DNA of 64,000 nt from Struthio camelus. Its lineage: Eukaryota; Chordata; Aves; Struthioniformes; Struthionidae. Both the position numbers and the translations under genes were made by a program. The notes under the pieces were generated by a model. The model did no database searches. It saw nothing but the letters and a program-made list of their open reading frames with translations, and had not been told where the DNA came from. The stretch is from positions 3,582,356 through 3,646,355 of the forward strand of contig NC_090943.1 of the NCBI RefSeq assembly GCF_040807025.1, written 5' to 3'. This document shows positions 10,701 through 24,925 of the stretch, piece after piece (the first letter of the stretch is position 1; each line of letters starts with the position of its first letter).

Positions 10701-13700
10701 CCTTCAACAGACATCAGACAGACCACTACTGCAGACCATTCATTCGTTTTTAACTCTCGTCACACTGAGGATCTCTGAAAGGGGCTGCCTGTTCTCCTAA
10801 TTGCTTATCTAACTGTATCGCTTACTAGAAAATAGGCTGCTGAAAGTGCTTTGTTTCCTGAAACAAAACTGCAGTCTTATCCAGTGAGTTTCTTTCTCAC
10901 TGTTTACCAATGACACAGTTCATCTTAACTGAACCTGCCGGACAGGTTTTTAGCACTCTGCAGATCTTGGGGTAGAGTGGAATAAGTTAAGGTGTTCTTC
11001 AGTGCTTGCTTGGTGAAACAAAAGTCAGAAAGACAGTGATTCTACTTTGGTGTGATTTGGGCTTCGGTTTTTAGAAACCGAATCCACAATGAGGATGACC
11101 ACATGCTACAAGTTGTAGAAATGCAGGCTGTGCTGCTCACTCAATCATTTGCTTTCATAAGAAAGTCTTTCTGCTTAGTCTCATAGATGCCTCTTCGGAA
11201 GATGTGCTGAAGTAGTATAAACAGCTCATAACCTGTGCTCTTTTTATGTTTTCAGGCATATATTTGTTGGGTTTTTTTGTTGTTTTGTTTTTTTAACTTG
11301 TTAGGCCTCTAAGTTTACCAGTTACTGACAACGTTTAATCTGAGCTAAGGAAAATAGGAAGTTATGCCTTGGTATAGAATGTAGGTAGCATACTGGCAAA
11401 TCTTCATATAGATGAGACTGCAAATGTTGAAGATGCCTGAAAAGTAACTGGGTTGCCTGGTGAACTTTGTCTTAAATTTCCGCATAGTTTAAGTGTGTTC
11501 ATGCAGTCCAACTAATTGACTGAAATGAGAATTAAACTAAGCAGACTCTGCACTGAAGTACACTGGAAGTAATCGCATGATCCCTCAGCTGAGTTGTATT
11601 AACAGATGGTAATGAAGTCATGGGAAGCAGTTGTAAACTGTGGCAGCAGTTTCCAGTGGGATAGTCTCTGCTGTTTGGCAACACGACCACAGTTTCCAGT
11701 GGGATAGTCTCTGCTGTTTGGCAACACGACTGGCCTAAAAAGCAGAGACCTGACTATGGCAAATAATCGGTCGTTGTTCTGATAATGATTTGGCTGAACA
11801 TTTTTATTAATGCTGAGGAAGGAATTCAAGGTGCTATGAAGTAATCAAGTGCTGGCAGGGAGAGTGTAGTGAGAGGAGTGCAATATAGAAACATATACGG
11901 CAATAAGTATGTGATTGCATATCCCACCATCTCATCACAAATGTGAGCAAGTCTGTAAAGTGTTGTCGGTTGCGTAGACTGATTTTCTTTTTCTGTGACA
12001 GTAGGCCAACTTGATTCTTAGCCACCGGTTAGAGGACGTTGCTGCTGATGTTGAAGACAGAGGCTTTCTCTTTTGCCCCAGCAGCATCCAAGAAGCATTC
12101 TGGTGGGAACTGCAGCAGCTTGTGGGAGTTCTGCAGATGGGTTTCTCATAACAATATTTTTCTTTTTTAGAAAATAATGATACCGCTACTTTCTAGCGGC
12201 CATCTAAACACACTTGTAGTGTACAGCCCATCGCTGTGGGACATTTCCGTTCTCTATTGGAAAAAAAGATTTTCTGGATTGTTGTGTACCTCAGAGTACC
12301 AAATCAGTTACAGAAGAGGTTTGGATAGTAAGAGTGTTTAGGGAACAAGAAGAAAATGCAAACAAATTTCTTCAGCCTTAACTTCTCATTCTTCACAGAA
12401 AATCAAACTGAGGAAGACGAGTGCTATAAAAATAGCTGAGTAAAAAAAACACTTTGGTGTTGGGGGGCGGATGACCTAGGAACGGTCAGTTACCAAGAGA
12501 ATAAGGGTCTGAAGGGATTCACTAAGGTTATTCTTAAATGAGGGCAACTTGTGAAGCCCAGAATGCGACTTCAGCAAGCGGTGGAAAGATCTCATGAATG
12601 TAAGAGCAAAGATTAAGTTGTGTTACTTGATTACAGCTGTTGATTTCAAGCATTTAATAACTTAACCTGTTAGGCTTTTAAACAAGCAGAAACTTAAAAA
12701 TATATAGATTCATTTGCAGGGCCTTATAAATTTTGTCTTACTGTAGAAGTTCTCAGACTCACTTTGGAGGGTTATAACAGCTGTGGTAACAGATAACAGT
12801 TCAAACTCAAAATATTGCTTTTCAGATGAAGTAGAAAATAGAGGCAGTGTGAACAGCCAGACAAAGGAAAGCTTTATAGCCTCCCTCCCCTCCAGCCCAG
12901 TAAGAGTTGCTGTTGACTGCTGAGGAGTGAGATTTCCTGCTGTCTGAAAGCCTGATTTGGATAAATAGGGACTCTAGTAAAAATGCTTTCTCTACTTTCT
13001 AATTAACTTTTCTGTTTATACAGCTTTCATATATTCAAGTGGCAGTTGAATATTCATGGTTATGCTTTAGAAATATGAAGGAAATGGTGGCATAATGGAA
13101 CTTCTAAACCTTCTGTTTGGTTTTAATCCGTAGACTGCCCTGTCTCTCATAGAGGGGCCAGCTTAGTTTTAAAGTTTAAATCCTATCAAGTTTCAGTCAT
13201 GTAAAACAAATGCATCTTGGACTTAAGTTTCTTCTGCGAGTTGAAGTGGTATGTTTGATGTCCTTCAGGAACTTTGGAGTGTACTGTGAACTTAACTGTG
13301 AAGCTGCCTCTGCAGACGCGTGACTGTTAGTGTCACAGTGCTTAACTTTAGCATTCGAAATTGTTTCAAGCAGAACTTCCTGGGAGCAGCAGAACTGTTT
13401 AGATCTGTGATGAATGAGGAAGCCAAATTTCATACGTTCTTATCATAGAGCTAAAAAGGGCAGAGCGGGACTTTTGTGCTGTGGTGCAATGAGTTTTCAG
13501 TTCAAAGGTTTTTAGTTGTCTTCAATTGATGTACTGTAAAGCAAATTTCTAGTTGGGATTCTACTTCCAGCTTACAACTTCATCATTAAGTGCTGAATGT
13601 TTTCAAGATATGTTTCAGATTTAATATTGTGCTTTATGACTTGGCTTAGAGGAAGCCCAACCCCTGAATGTTACACATCCTGACTGTATATATTTCTACT

Positions 13701-14801
13701 GTCTTATACTTGGTTTTTCAGGTGGACTCGGACTCTTCAAAACTTTTTCTGAGACTTTTTGATAAAGCAGTAGTAAAGGTGTGAGTTGTCACTAGTGCCA
13801 TTTAACATCCCCATCCCTGCTTTGCTGTGAAGTTTTAAGGCTACTTGTATTTACAAATTTTCCTATCTTACAGTAGCAAATAATATTTCTTGTGGTGGTT
13901 TTAGGCTGTGCTGTCAGTGACACAGTAGTAAGCTTAAAAAAAAAAAAAGAAAAACTTGTGGAAGTAGGTAGCAGTGGATCCCATTCCAAGGGCACAGTGA
14001 GCGCTCTATAGCGGCTGAAATCAAAAGGTAACTTCCTCAGTTCCTAAAACAGGAAGCTCCGGATATTTTTAACCATTTATGACCATCCCAACTGAATAGC
14101 TTACAGTGAGCGAAGAAGCATTCATTTCTAAGCCTGCCTCTTCTTAATATAGTTATTTTTGACAGTTGAGCTTCAGTAAACATTGACTTGCTTTCTAGAG
14201 AAGGTCTTCAATGTTAATGAAGCTAATATTGCTTTGTGTTTACACTGTGCTGGCAGGCCATTTCCTAAGGTCTGGAGAGGAAGGAAACCGTAGGAGAGAA
14301 TTCAAGCTGGACTTTGAGTTTCCTCCTCTTTATTCCTCAGTACTGCCCAAAGAAGAAACACTCAGTGCACTAAGCAACAAAGACACGAGCGCGAGTTTAA
14401 ACTTGTTTTAACGGTAGGTCAGTTAGAAAAAGCCTGTTTTACAGTAACACCTCAGGCAGTAGATGAATTCCGCCACAGCGATGGGGGGCAAAGTACCTGT
14501 AGCAGTCACGTGCATCGTTTGCTGTTTACTTCTGCCACAAATAAAAGTCTGAGAGTAGTATTTGGCACTAAAATCTCTGAAAGAACATTTGAAAGCTTTG
14601 AAAGCACTGAGAACCACTTCTTTTTACTTGGGTAAGTTTGGGCTTATCTGTTGATCTTTGTGTTGTTTCGGTGTGGGACGAAATGTGTACTATGTGTCTG
14701 GGTGTCTAAAGAGTTCATATTCATCTGTTTTTTTGGTGGTTGATTCGGTGGTCAGAACACAACCAGTTGTAACTGAATGACACTGTGATCTCTTTCTCTA
14801 G
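4736..14801 (+). other. ARF1 intron 1 (about 10 kb)
   Basis: An AT-rich intron between the CpG-island exon and the first coding exon. No open frame longer than about 90 codons and no recognisable coding exon or RNA gene was seen. It holds a 43-bp tandem duplication near 11.65 kb and short A or T runs. The change from very GC-rich to AT-rich at about 5.2 kb is sharp. Confidence 0.75.
11647..11730. repeat. Two-copy tandem duplication, 43-bp period
   Basis: A 41-bp sequence starting CAGTTTCCAGTGGGATAG and ending GGCAACACGAC occurs at 11647-11687 and again, identical as far as I can see, at 11690-11730 with a 2-bp spacer. Identity suggests a recent duplication. Confidence 0.95.
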
Positions 14802-14817
14802 ACTTACTGGCCAGTGA

Positions 14818-17712
<2,895 letters not shown>

Positions 17713-19130
17713 AACCATAATCCTTCCTCTTCCCTCTTTTTCCACCCCTCCCTCTTATTTCCTCCTGTTCGCCCTTCGCTTTACTCTAATGTGGCAAACT
17801 GTGCTACTTTGTGGTATTGAGTGCCGGAAGCTGTTTTCATTTCTTTTGTCACAGTATATATTGCACCATGCTGTAAATGTGGCAAATACAAGCCTGAAAA
17901 CAGTTAGGTTTCTTATTTAATGTAAATAGTTTTTGTTTCCAATGAGGCAGTTTCTGGTACTCCTATGCAATATTACTCAGCTTTTTTATTGTAAAGAATC
18001 AACTCACTGTTTAGTACTTGGAAGGGATTTAAGTGGATTAACACAAGGGTTGCCAGTGGTCATTGTGCAGTAGAGCTGAATACTATCTCTGTTGGGTTGT
18101 GAGGTCTGTGAGATCCATTTTGGTGGTTGGTTTTTAACCTGAATTCTGTATTTTTTTAAATAGTCAAGGAAAAGTAAAAACACTTGATCATACAAATATG
18201 TTTGACATAGCTTCTGCTGTTCTAACTCTAATACGGTGACTTTTAATTCTTCTGAAATGGCGAAGCAATGATTGACACCAAATTAGCTTCATCGGGTTAA
18301 AGTACAGATTACAACTGGTAGATCTCTGGTTCTTTCTGTAGCTCATAGTATGTGCTCATGTTTGTTCGTACTTGTTAAAAGATTTGTCAGAGCTGGTTTA
18401 GATGAGCCTTCAGATTCATCCTAAACTTCTGACTTTTGGTTCAGGTGAGGTTTATCGCTTCCATTGAACTTGAATAATTTCTGGAAGTCACATTTTTAGC
18501 CTGTTGTATTTGTCTAAAGTGTTTTGTACTTTTCTTGCGTGTAAACCACTCCAGAAGGCAAACCTTTCCACAGAAAGCACAGCCTCTACTAGTCCTAAGC
18601 TCTATAGTCAGAAAGTACTGTACTTAAGTAAGAATTGCCATGAAAAACACCAAACATCTATGTATAGTGTCTAGGAAAAAAGCATGAGAGTTCGGAGAGT
18701 CATTCCACTCTAGAAGTACTCAATCCCATTTTGGAACAATCCCATATCTGTATATGTGTGAAAACCCTTGGCATCCCTCATACTGCAAGGTTCAGATTTG
18801 CCATCAGAAAAAAGACCTCTTTACTTTTCTTTTGTATTTTGATAAACACTGAAGAAGCTGGAGCTGTTAAAACTTTAACTTGAGGAACTATCAGAACTGG
18901 TTTGTTTAGTGTTGTGGAAACCTTTATTGCTTTCAATACACAATTAGTAATCAACTGTTTTGTATACTTGTTTTCGGTTTTCATTTCGACAAACAAGCAC
19001 TGTAATTAAAGCTATTAGAATAAAATCTCTTAACTATTTCATGTTTTTTATGCCTTGCTGTTCATTTGATCATCTTGGCAGAATCATAACGAAATACTTG
19101 TTGAATAAAAAGTTTCATGGAACTTGCACT
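17713..19130 (+). other. ARF1 3' UTR
   Basis: About 1.4 kb of AT-rich sequence follows the stop with no further splice signs. It ends at two AATAAA signals, at 19019-19024 and 19104-19109. The exact cleavage site is inferred. Confidence 0.75.
19104..19109 (+). terminator. ARF1 poly(A) signal
   Basis: AATAAA, followed about 30-70 bp later by a T/G-rich stretch (TTGTTTTGTATC, then TGTGTGTGC), the usual downstream element for cleavage. A second AATAAA at 19019 could serve an alternative, shorter 3' end. Confidence 0.75.
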
Positions 19131-19182
19131 GGTATCATGTTGTTTTGTATCATCTTTGTGCAGTACTCTGTGTGTGCTTAGA

Positions 19183-19204
19183 TTTTTTTTTTTTTTTTTT
19201 TTTT
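19183..19204 (+). repeat. (T)22 tract
   Basis: Uninterrupted run of 22 T just beyond the inferred ARF1 3' end. I found no retroposon body or target duplication beside it. Confidence 0.95.
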
Positions 19205-19209
19205 GCTGA

Positions 19210-21811
19210 AGACTAAGTTAAAGTAAGTCTAACCAGTGCCTTGCCACATCAGAATGGGCATGAAAATTTCAGCACATCTTGATATTTTCCAGAGAATGCA
19301 TGGTGCCTAGTTTGATTGTGGCAGGTGGAGAGGTGAGCAGCAGCTGTTGGTAGTCAGCTTCTGCTGCAGTCTCTTCATCACCTCAGGGACATCTGTCAAG
19401 CTTCTGAAGAAGTCCCATCATCATGGTTTCCGTAGCAGATTGTCCTCCCTGCTTTTCCCATTTAATAATAGGCTCAGTGGAGGAGCTGCTTTGGGGGGGG
19501 AGGAGGGGGGGAAGCAAGTTTGCCTTCCTAAAAACTACCTTTGTTTCTTTTTCCCTTCAGTTATCTACCCCAGTGCTGGCTAGGGGACAAAACTGTATTC
19601 TTGGCTGATCATCTTGCCTTCTCTTCAGTCAGCTACAGCTTCTCATTATTGTTTGTAATGCTCTAGCGGCTGGGCTGCTGCTGTTTTTCCTTGAGGTTTC
19701 AGCTGCTTCTCCTCTACTTCACAGGTTGGAAACCTGTAAAATATGTTATGCAGGTTAAGGAGCAGCACTTCCATGTGGGGAAAACTGGGGCCTTAGTTTA
19801 TCCAAATAAACTAAGAGGGGACAGGAGTGTGGTTCCCTGTTCATGGATGGAGCTAGTATCCAGCTGGTCAGAGATGAGTGACAGACAACAGAGTGCCTTT
19901 GAGGATTTGGGTGCATCTCCTAGCTTCTCACCTGTCCCGTGGACGCCACACTTCCACTCACCGCTTTTTGTCTCCCCTCTAAACAGCTAAGGCAGTCGCT
20001 TAACATGTAGACGCAGGCCCTAACCCCAATGTTTAGTACAAGTTCACTCTGGGACTTACTTCTCTTGGGCAGGGACTTGTGTAGTGAAGCGGTGGAGTTC
20101 TGCTTTACTTCAGCTTCTGCTGGGGATGCCACATGGTGTGATCAGGCTTATACCAGTTTCCCAGCAAGGGCCAGCTGAGCATGGCCTCGGTTCCTTGCAT
20201 TCAGAGTTTTCTAGCTTGTCTCAGCAGTTAAAGGTAAATGGTATTAGGCAAACGTTGTGACAAGGGATTACAAAACTCCTGCAAGGCAGGTTATGCTTTC
20301 CGGGCTCTTCATCACACCTTGAATTTCAAGCCCTGAATTGGGATATTTGCATGCCTCATTGGGCAGGACATCTACTTCATCCTGTTCTGGCAGGGAAGTG
20401 AAGGGCCAGCTCATCTGCTGGTATAACTTTGTGCTGCTGAAGTTAAGTGGAGCCCCCAGCAACGTGATACAAGCTGAAGATCATCTCCCGTCCCCTGAGC
20501 CCCAAGGAAATGGATGCCTGGCCATGCCCCATCTACAGCAGAGCCATGATGGGTGACGGAGTCCCTGAGCGATGGTTTTCATGGAGGTGTGTTTGCATGG
20601 GGCAGGGAGGGAGGGGAGACAGGCAGTGAGCAGGGGTAGCAGACCCTGCTTACCCCCCCCCCCCCAAACCTGCAGAATTTGCTGTCAGCCCAGGCTGGGA
20701 GGAGAAAGCGTGGAGCAATGTCCTGATGGTATCTGAGCCCAGCAGGCAGCGAGTCACCCTGGCTCCTCAGGGCAGCAGGGGCTTCGCTCTGGTTTGGGCT
20801 TGGCCAGGCCTGCAGGGACTTGAGCCACCCGGTCCCCGGAGGCAGGAAGGAGGAAGCTCACAGCCAGGCGCCTGCTTGCTTTGGCAGGGCCGAGCGGAGC
20901 TGGGGCTGGGGTAGTTCCTTGTTCCCCGTCCTCCCAGGAACCGGTGTCGCCAGGAGGCCACAAGGAGAGAGGGATGGATGGATGGTGGCTTATCTCTGAG
21001 CTTCACCTCTGCCCGAGGCCTCACGCTCCAAGCTTGCCCCCAGGGGTGATGTCCGTCACCTCCAGGGTGAGGGAGATGGAGCCATCCCCCTCGCCCCATC
21101 TCAAAAAAAAAGCAAAGAGCACAAGCAGGATCCTTGGCAGAGGGTGCAAAGGGGGAGAAAGGGAAAGAGGAGCAGGGTCAGGGAGAGCGTTGCTCAGATG
21201 CACGCGAGCGTGGCGGGACAGCGCGCAGCCGGCACAAACCGGGGCGCACGAGCTCGCCGCAGGAGCGAGAAAACAGCAGCGACGGCCCCGCGAGGCAGGA
21301 GACATCGGCATGGAGGAGCCCGCGAGAACCAGCCGCGGCGGCCGAATCCGACACGGCCGGCCCGGGAACGCAGCCGGACAAGGGGCCGAGGAGCGCAAAA
21401 ACGGGCATTATTGCAACGAATAACGGACGCTTTAAAGAAAGAAACGGCGCTCCGGCCTCTTGCGTGGAAACAACGAGAGTGTTAGAAGAAATGTTAAAAA
21501 AAAAAAAATACAACCAAAAAGAAGTAATAATTGCATCCAACTGCTCTTTACCCAAACAGGGGAGACGGGCGCAAAACGCTGCCGCTGCAGCCACCCGTCC
21601 GTCCGAAGGCACCCTCGCCGGCCAGCCGCGGCCCGGCGAAACTCAGCAGCGGTACGTGCAACCGGCCGGCCGGGACGCGTCGCGCGCGGAGCGGCCGCCA
21701 GCCCCGCGCCGCTCGGGCTTCCCGCGCCCCGGCAGCCCCGCGGCGCCAAGCTGGGTTTTTCGGCTCGGCGCTCCGAAGATTTCACCGCTCGGGCGGCCGC
21801 CCCGCCGCGGC
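19210..21811. other. Intergenic region between convergent ARF1 and MMTAG2
   Basis: 2.6 kb between the two 3' ends. It shifts from AT-rich to GC-rich at about 20.5-21.0 kb and contains a C run near 20650. Open frames here on both strands resemble no protein family I recognise. Confidence 0.6.
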
Positions 21812-21817
21812 TTTAAT
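21812..21817 (-). terminator. Candidate MMTAG2 poly(A) signal (ATTAAA)
   Basis: TTTAAT on plus reads ATTAAA on minus, 45 nt after the MMTAG2 stop and beyond a 20-nt homopolymer (A at 21832-21851 on plus, so T in the transcript). ATTAAA is the commonest variant signal. It would give a very short 3' UTR. I saw no AATAAA further on to 21.4 kb. Confidence 0.45.
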
Positions 21818-21861
21818 TTAGACGATACCTTAAAAAAAAAAAAAAAAAAAATAGAGGCTGT

Positions 21862-24224
21862 TTAAGATCTCTCGGGCCGGACCGCGGTTTGCTTCGGTGC
21901 TCCGAGCGAGCGTGGCGGCGGGGACCGGCTCCGGCTCCTCTTCCTCGCTCTGCGGCGCGGCGAAGGGTGCTGGCCGCGGCCGTCCCGGCTGCGGCGCCGC
22001 CAGGGGCTCGCCGGCGAGCTGTGGCCGCTGCTGGAGGAGTCCGTGTCATGTCGGGAGCGGGACCGGGAGCGGGGCGATGGCTCGGCCGCGGGCCGGTGCC
22101 GAGCTTTCCCGCGGCGACGCCTGCGAGACGGAGGAGAAGGTGAGCGCGGGGAGACGGAAAACCGGGGCGGCATCGCCGTGCCCGTCCTCGCGTCCGGCCA
22201 CCTCGCGTCCTGCTCCGGCGAGGAAGGCGAGGACGAGGCGGCGGCGTCTCTCTCGGGTCGCTTGTCTTTCTTCTTCTCCTTCTTGCGCTTCTTCTTCTTC
22301 TTCTTCTTCTTCTTCTCCTTTTTGGATTTCTTGCCGCTCTCCGACCTGCGGAGGGCGGAAAAAAAGAGGCGTCACCGGCGGCTCCCTCCGGCTTTTGCCC
22401 CGGGGCTCGGACCCATCCAGCGGCAGCAGGAGCCTCCGCGCCGTGCTGAAGGGAAACGCTCCCATCTTTTTTCTCCCATTTCTCCCTTTCCAAAATCTGC
22501 CCAAAGCCAGGTCGTGGCAGCCGCAACCACCCATCGAAGAGCATCGAGGCGGGAGGAGAAGGCGACGCCGAACCGAGCCGGGGGGACGCCGGCCGTCCTT
22601 ACCCCGGCTCCTCGGCTTTCTCCTCCTTGTCCTGCTTCCTCTTGGAGCCGGACGTCTCGGGGCTGCTCGGGACCTTTTGATGCTACGGAGAAAGAAAAAC
22701 CCCGGGCGAGCGCGGGGAGTCGTCCCCCGGCGTCGCAGCGTGGGCAAAAGGGAAGGGAACCGGGGAGGGGAAGCGCAACACGCGCGTTACTCGCTTCCAA
22801 CCCCCCAAAAAACCTCGCGTTTCCCGCAGCGTAGACCTACCGTGAAGACCGAGAGCCCCATCTTGGCCGCTTCTCTGTCTTCCTTGGAGAGCGTCAGGCG
22901 GCCGGCGGAGCCGCTGCGGGGGACGGCAAGCGCCGCGTCAGGGCGTCCGCCAAACGCGGGCGGGCTCCGCCGGGCGTCCCGTTTCCGCCGGGGAAAGGAG
23001 GGACCGCGGGAGGTCGAACCCCAGGACGTTACCTGGAGCTGCCCAATCCCACCAGCCGGTCCACGTCCTGGCGGCTGCGCTCGCCGCCGCCGCGCTTGCA
23101 CACCTCGGCCAGGTCCTGCGGGCGTCAAAGCCCACCGCCCCCGAGAAACGACGGTGAAGGAGGGCGTCTCCGCCTGGCGCCCACCGAAAAACCGAGCTCG
23201 GCCCGGGGCGGCGGCGGGGTGGGGTGACGCGGTTCTCACCTCCTTGCTGAGGCCGGCGGGCCGCTGCCGCCGCGCGGTGCCGTAACCCCTGCGGGAAGAG
23301 AAGAGGAGGAAGGGGCAGGCGGGGAGGGTTCGCCCGGGGGTCCCCCACCGCTCGCCCCCCTCTCTGCACTCACAGCGCCGCCAGCATGGCCTCGCGCTCG
23401 GCCAGGCGCACGGCCGCCAGCTCCTCCTCGCGCGCCGCGCCGCTCGCCGCCGCCGCCGCCTTGCCCTTGGCGTACCAGGTGAGGTCTTTGCCCTTCTGCC
23501 AGCGGCCCACCGGGGCCATCAGCGAGTTGCCTGCGGGTACGAGAAGGTGGTGTCACGGGTGCTGGAGGTGGTGGCTCTTCTGGAGGTGGCTCCTCCGGAG
23601 ATGGTGGCTCCTCCAGAGGTGGTGGCTCCTCCAGAGGTGGCTCCCTCCTCCAGAAGTGGTGGCTCCCTCCTCCAGAAGTGGTGGCTCCCTCCTCCAGAGG
23701 TGGCTCCCTCCTCCAGAGGTGGCTCCTCCAGAGGTGGCTCCTCCAGAGGTGGCTCCCCCTCCAGAGGTGGCTCCCTCCTCCAGAGGTGGCTCCCTCCTCC
23801 AGAGGTGGCTCCTCCAGAGGTGGTGGCTCCCTCCTCCAGAGGTGGCTCCTCCAGAGGTGGCTCCTCCAGAGGTGGCTCCCCCTCCAGAGGTGGCTCCCTC
23901 CTCCAGAGGTGGCTCCTCCAGAGGTGGTGGCTCCCTCCTCCAGAGGTGGCTCCTCCAGAGGTGGCTCCCTCCTCCAGAGGTGGTGGCTCCTCCAGAGGTG
24001 GCTCCCTCCTCCAGAGGTGGTGGCTCCTCCAGAGGTGGTGGCTCCTCTGGAGGTGGCTCCCTCCTCCGGAGGTGGTGGCTCCCTCCTCCAGAGGTGGCTC
24101 CTCCAGAGGTGGTGGCTCCTCCATCCTTACCTAGGTAGTTCTCGCGCTGCTTGTCCACCTTCACGTCCTCCCAGCTGAACTGGTCCTGCCCGCCGCGCAC
24201 CCCTCCGCGGGACGAGCCGAACAT
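21862..24224 (-). CDS. C1orf35: Multiple myeloma tumor-associated protein 2 (MMTAG2/C1orf35), 339 aa, or 312 aa with one more splice
   Basis: Conserved basic protein with an N-terminal MMtag domain; role poorly known, probably nuclear given its composition. Exons on minus: 24224-24131, 23530-23374, 23288-23240, 23115-23033, 22913-22841, 22682-22603 and 22345-21862. Every join is GT-AG and in frame; stop TAA. Residues 1-85 hold the family signature ([33 protein letters not shown]). A second conserved block, [15 protein letters not shown], lies near 136-150. Residues 184-207 are a lysine tract with nine AAG or AAA codons in a row, and the C-terminus is rich in RS, SP and RRR. The human protein is, as I recall, 263 aa, so this one is longer, all in the C-terminus. 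The ATG has an acceptor-like CCCGCAG 14 nt upstream (exon edge 24238), so a 5' non-coding exon is likely. Confidence 0.94.
22121..22201 (-). other. Candidate 81-nt intron inside the last MMTAG2 exon
   Basis: On minus this starts AG|GTGGCC, a poor donor, and ends with a long pyrimidine tract and TCTCGCAG, an excellent acceptor. It is 81 nt long, like other short introns in this gene, and its removal keeps the frame (AG+G gives Arg), shortening the protein to 312 aa. It would delete a stretch ([13 protein letters not shown] among it) that I do not recall in human C1orf35. It may be a constitutive or an optional intron. Confidence 0.5.
23565..24120. repeat. Minisatellite filling MMTAG2 intron 1 (15-22 bp units)
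   Basis: Variants of GGTGGCTCCTCCAGA on plus, lengthened by an extra GGT, a CCCT insertion, or both, giving units of 15, 18, 19 and 22 bp. It fills almost all of the 600-bp intron 23531-24130 and leaves both splice sites intact. A larger motif (about 130 bp) appears twice, near 23700-23830 and 23830-23960, so block duplication has also occurred. Confidence 0.95.
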
Positions 24225-24339
24225 GGTGCCGCCGGAGCCTGCGGGAGACGGGGCGGGCGCGAAACGTCGCGGCAAAAGTCATTCCCACCACCACCACCAG
24301 CACCAGCGCTGCCGCCACCCCAGCCCTGCCGCGGGGGGA

Positions 24340-24925
24340 ATGCAAAGACTTGGGGGCTGCAAGCGTGGGGAAGGGGGGCTGCAAAAGTGGGGGGGGGTGT
24401 TGCAAAGTCTGGACAGCGCAGGGGGGTGCATGGCCAAGGGGGGAGAGTTGCAAAGACTGGATGGTGTCGGGGGGGGGGGAGGGGGGTTGCACAGCTCGGG
24501 GGGGTGCAGAGGCCGGGGTGGGGGGGTTGCACAAACCGGGGGGGGGTGTAGAAGTCGGGAGGGGGGGTTGCACATCCCGAGGGGGTGCAGAGGCCGGGGA
24601 AGGGGGTTGCACAAACCGGGGCGGGGTGCAGAGGCTGGAGGGGGCGGGTTGCACAGCCCGGGGGGGTGCAGAGGCCGCGGGGGGGGGGGTTGCACGAACC
24701 GGGTGGGGGGGGGAGGTTGCACGAACCGGGGGGGGTGCAGAGGCTGGAGGGGGCGGGTTGCACAGCCCGGGGGGGTGCAGAGGCCGCGGGGCGGGGGGGG
24801 TTGCACAGCCCGGGGGGGGGGGGAGGTTGCACGAACCGGGGGGGTGCAGAGGCTGGAGGGGGCGGGTTGCACAGCCCGGGGGGGTGCAGAGGCCGCGCAG
24901 GGAGGTGTTGCACACCGCGGGGGTG
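24340..24925. repeat. G-rich minisatellite in the 5' flank of MMTAG2
   Basis: Alternating blocks such as GGGGGTGCAGAGGCTGGAGG, then GGGCGGGTTGCACAGCCC and G-run/TTGCACGAACCGG variants. Units are roughly 35-60 bp, with G runs of 5-10 on plus. Many windows satisfy the rule of four G3+ runs with short loops, so the plus strand could form G-quadruplexes. It probably lies in the MMTAG2 promoter or first intron, where plus is the template strand. Confidence 0.9.

Noticed and set aside
22046-22747. 233- and 243-codon minus frames over MMTAG2 exons 6-7
   Set aside because: They read through introns in the wrong frame (for example the lysine tract as poly-Glu or poly-Arg). Splicing gives a family-matching protein instead.
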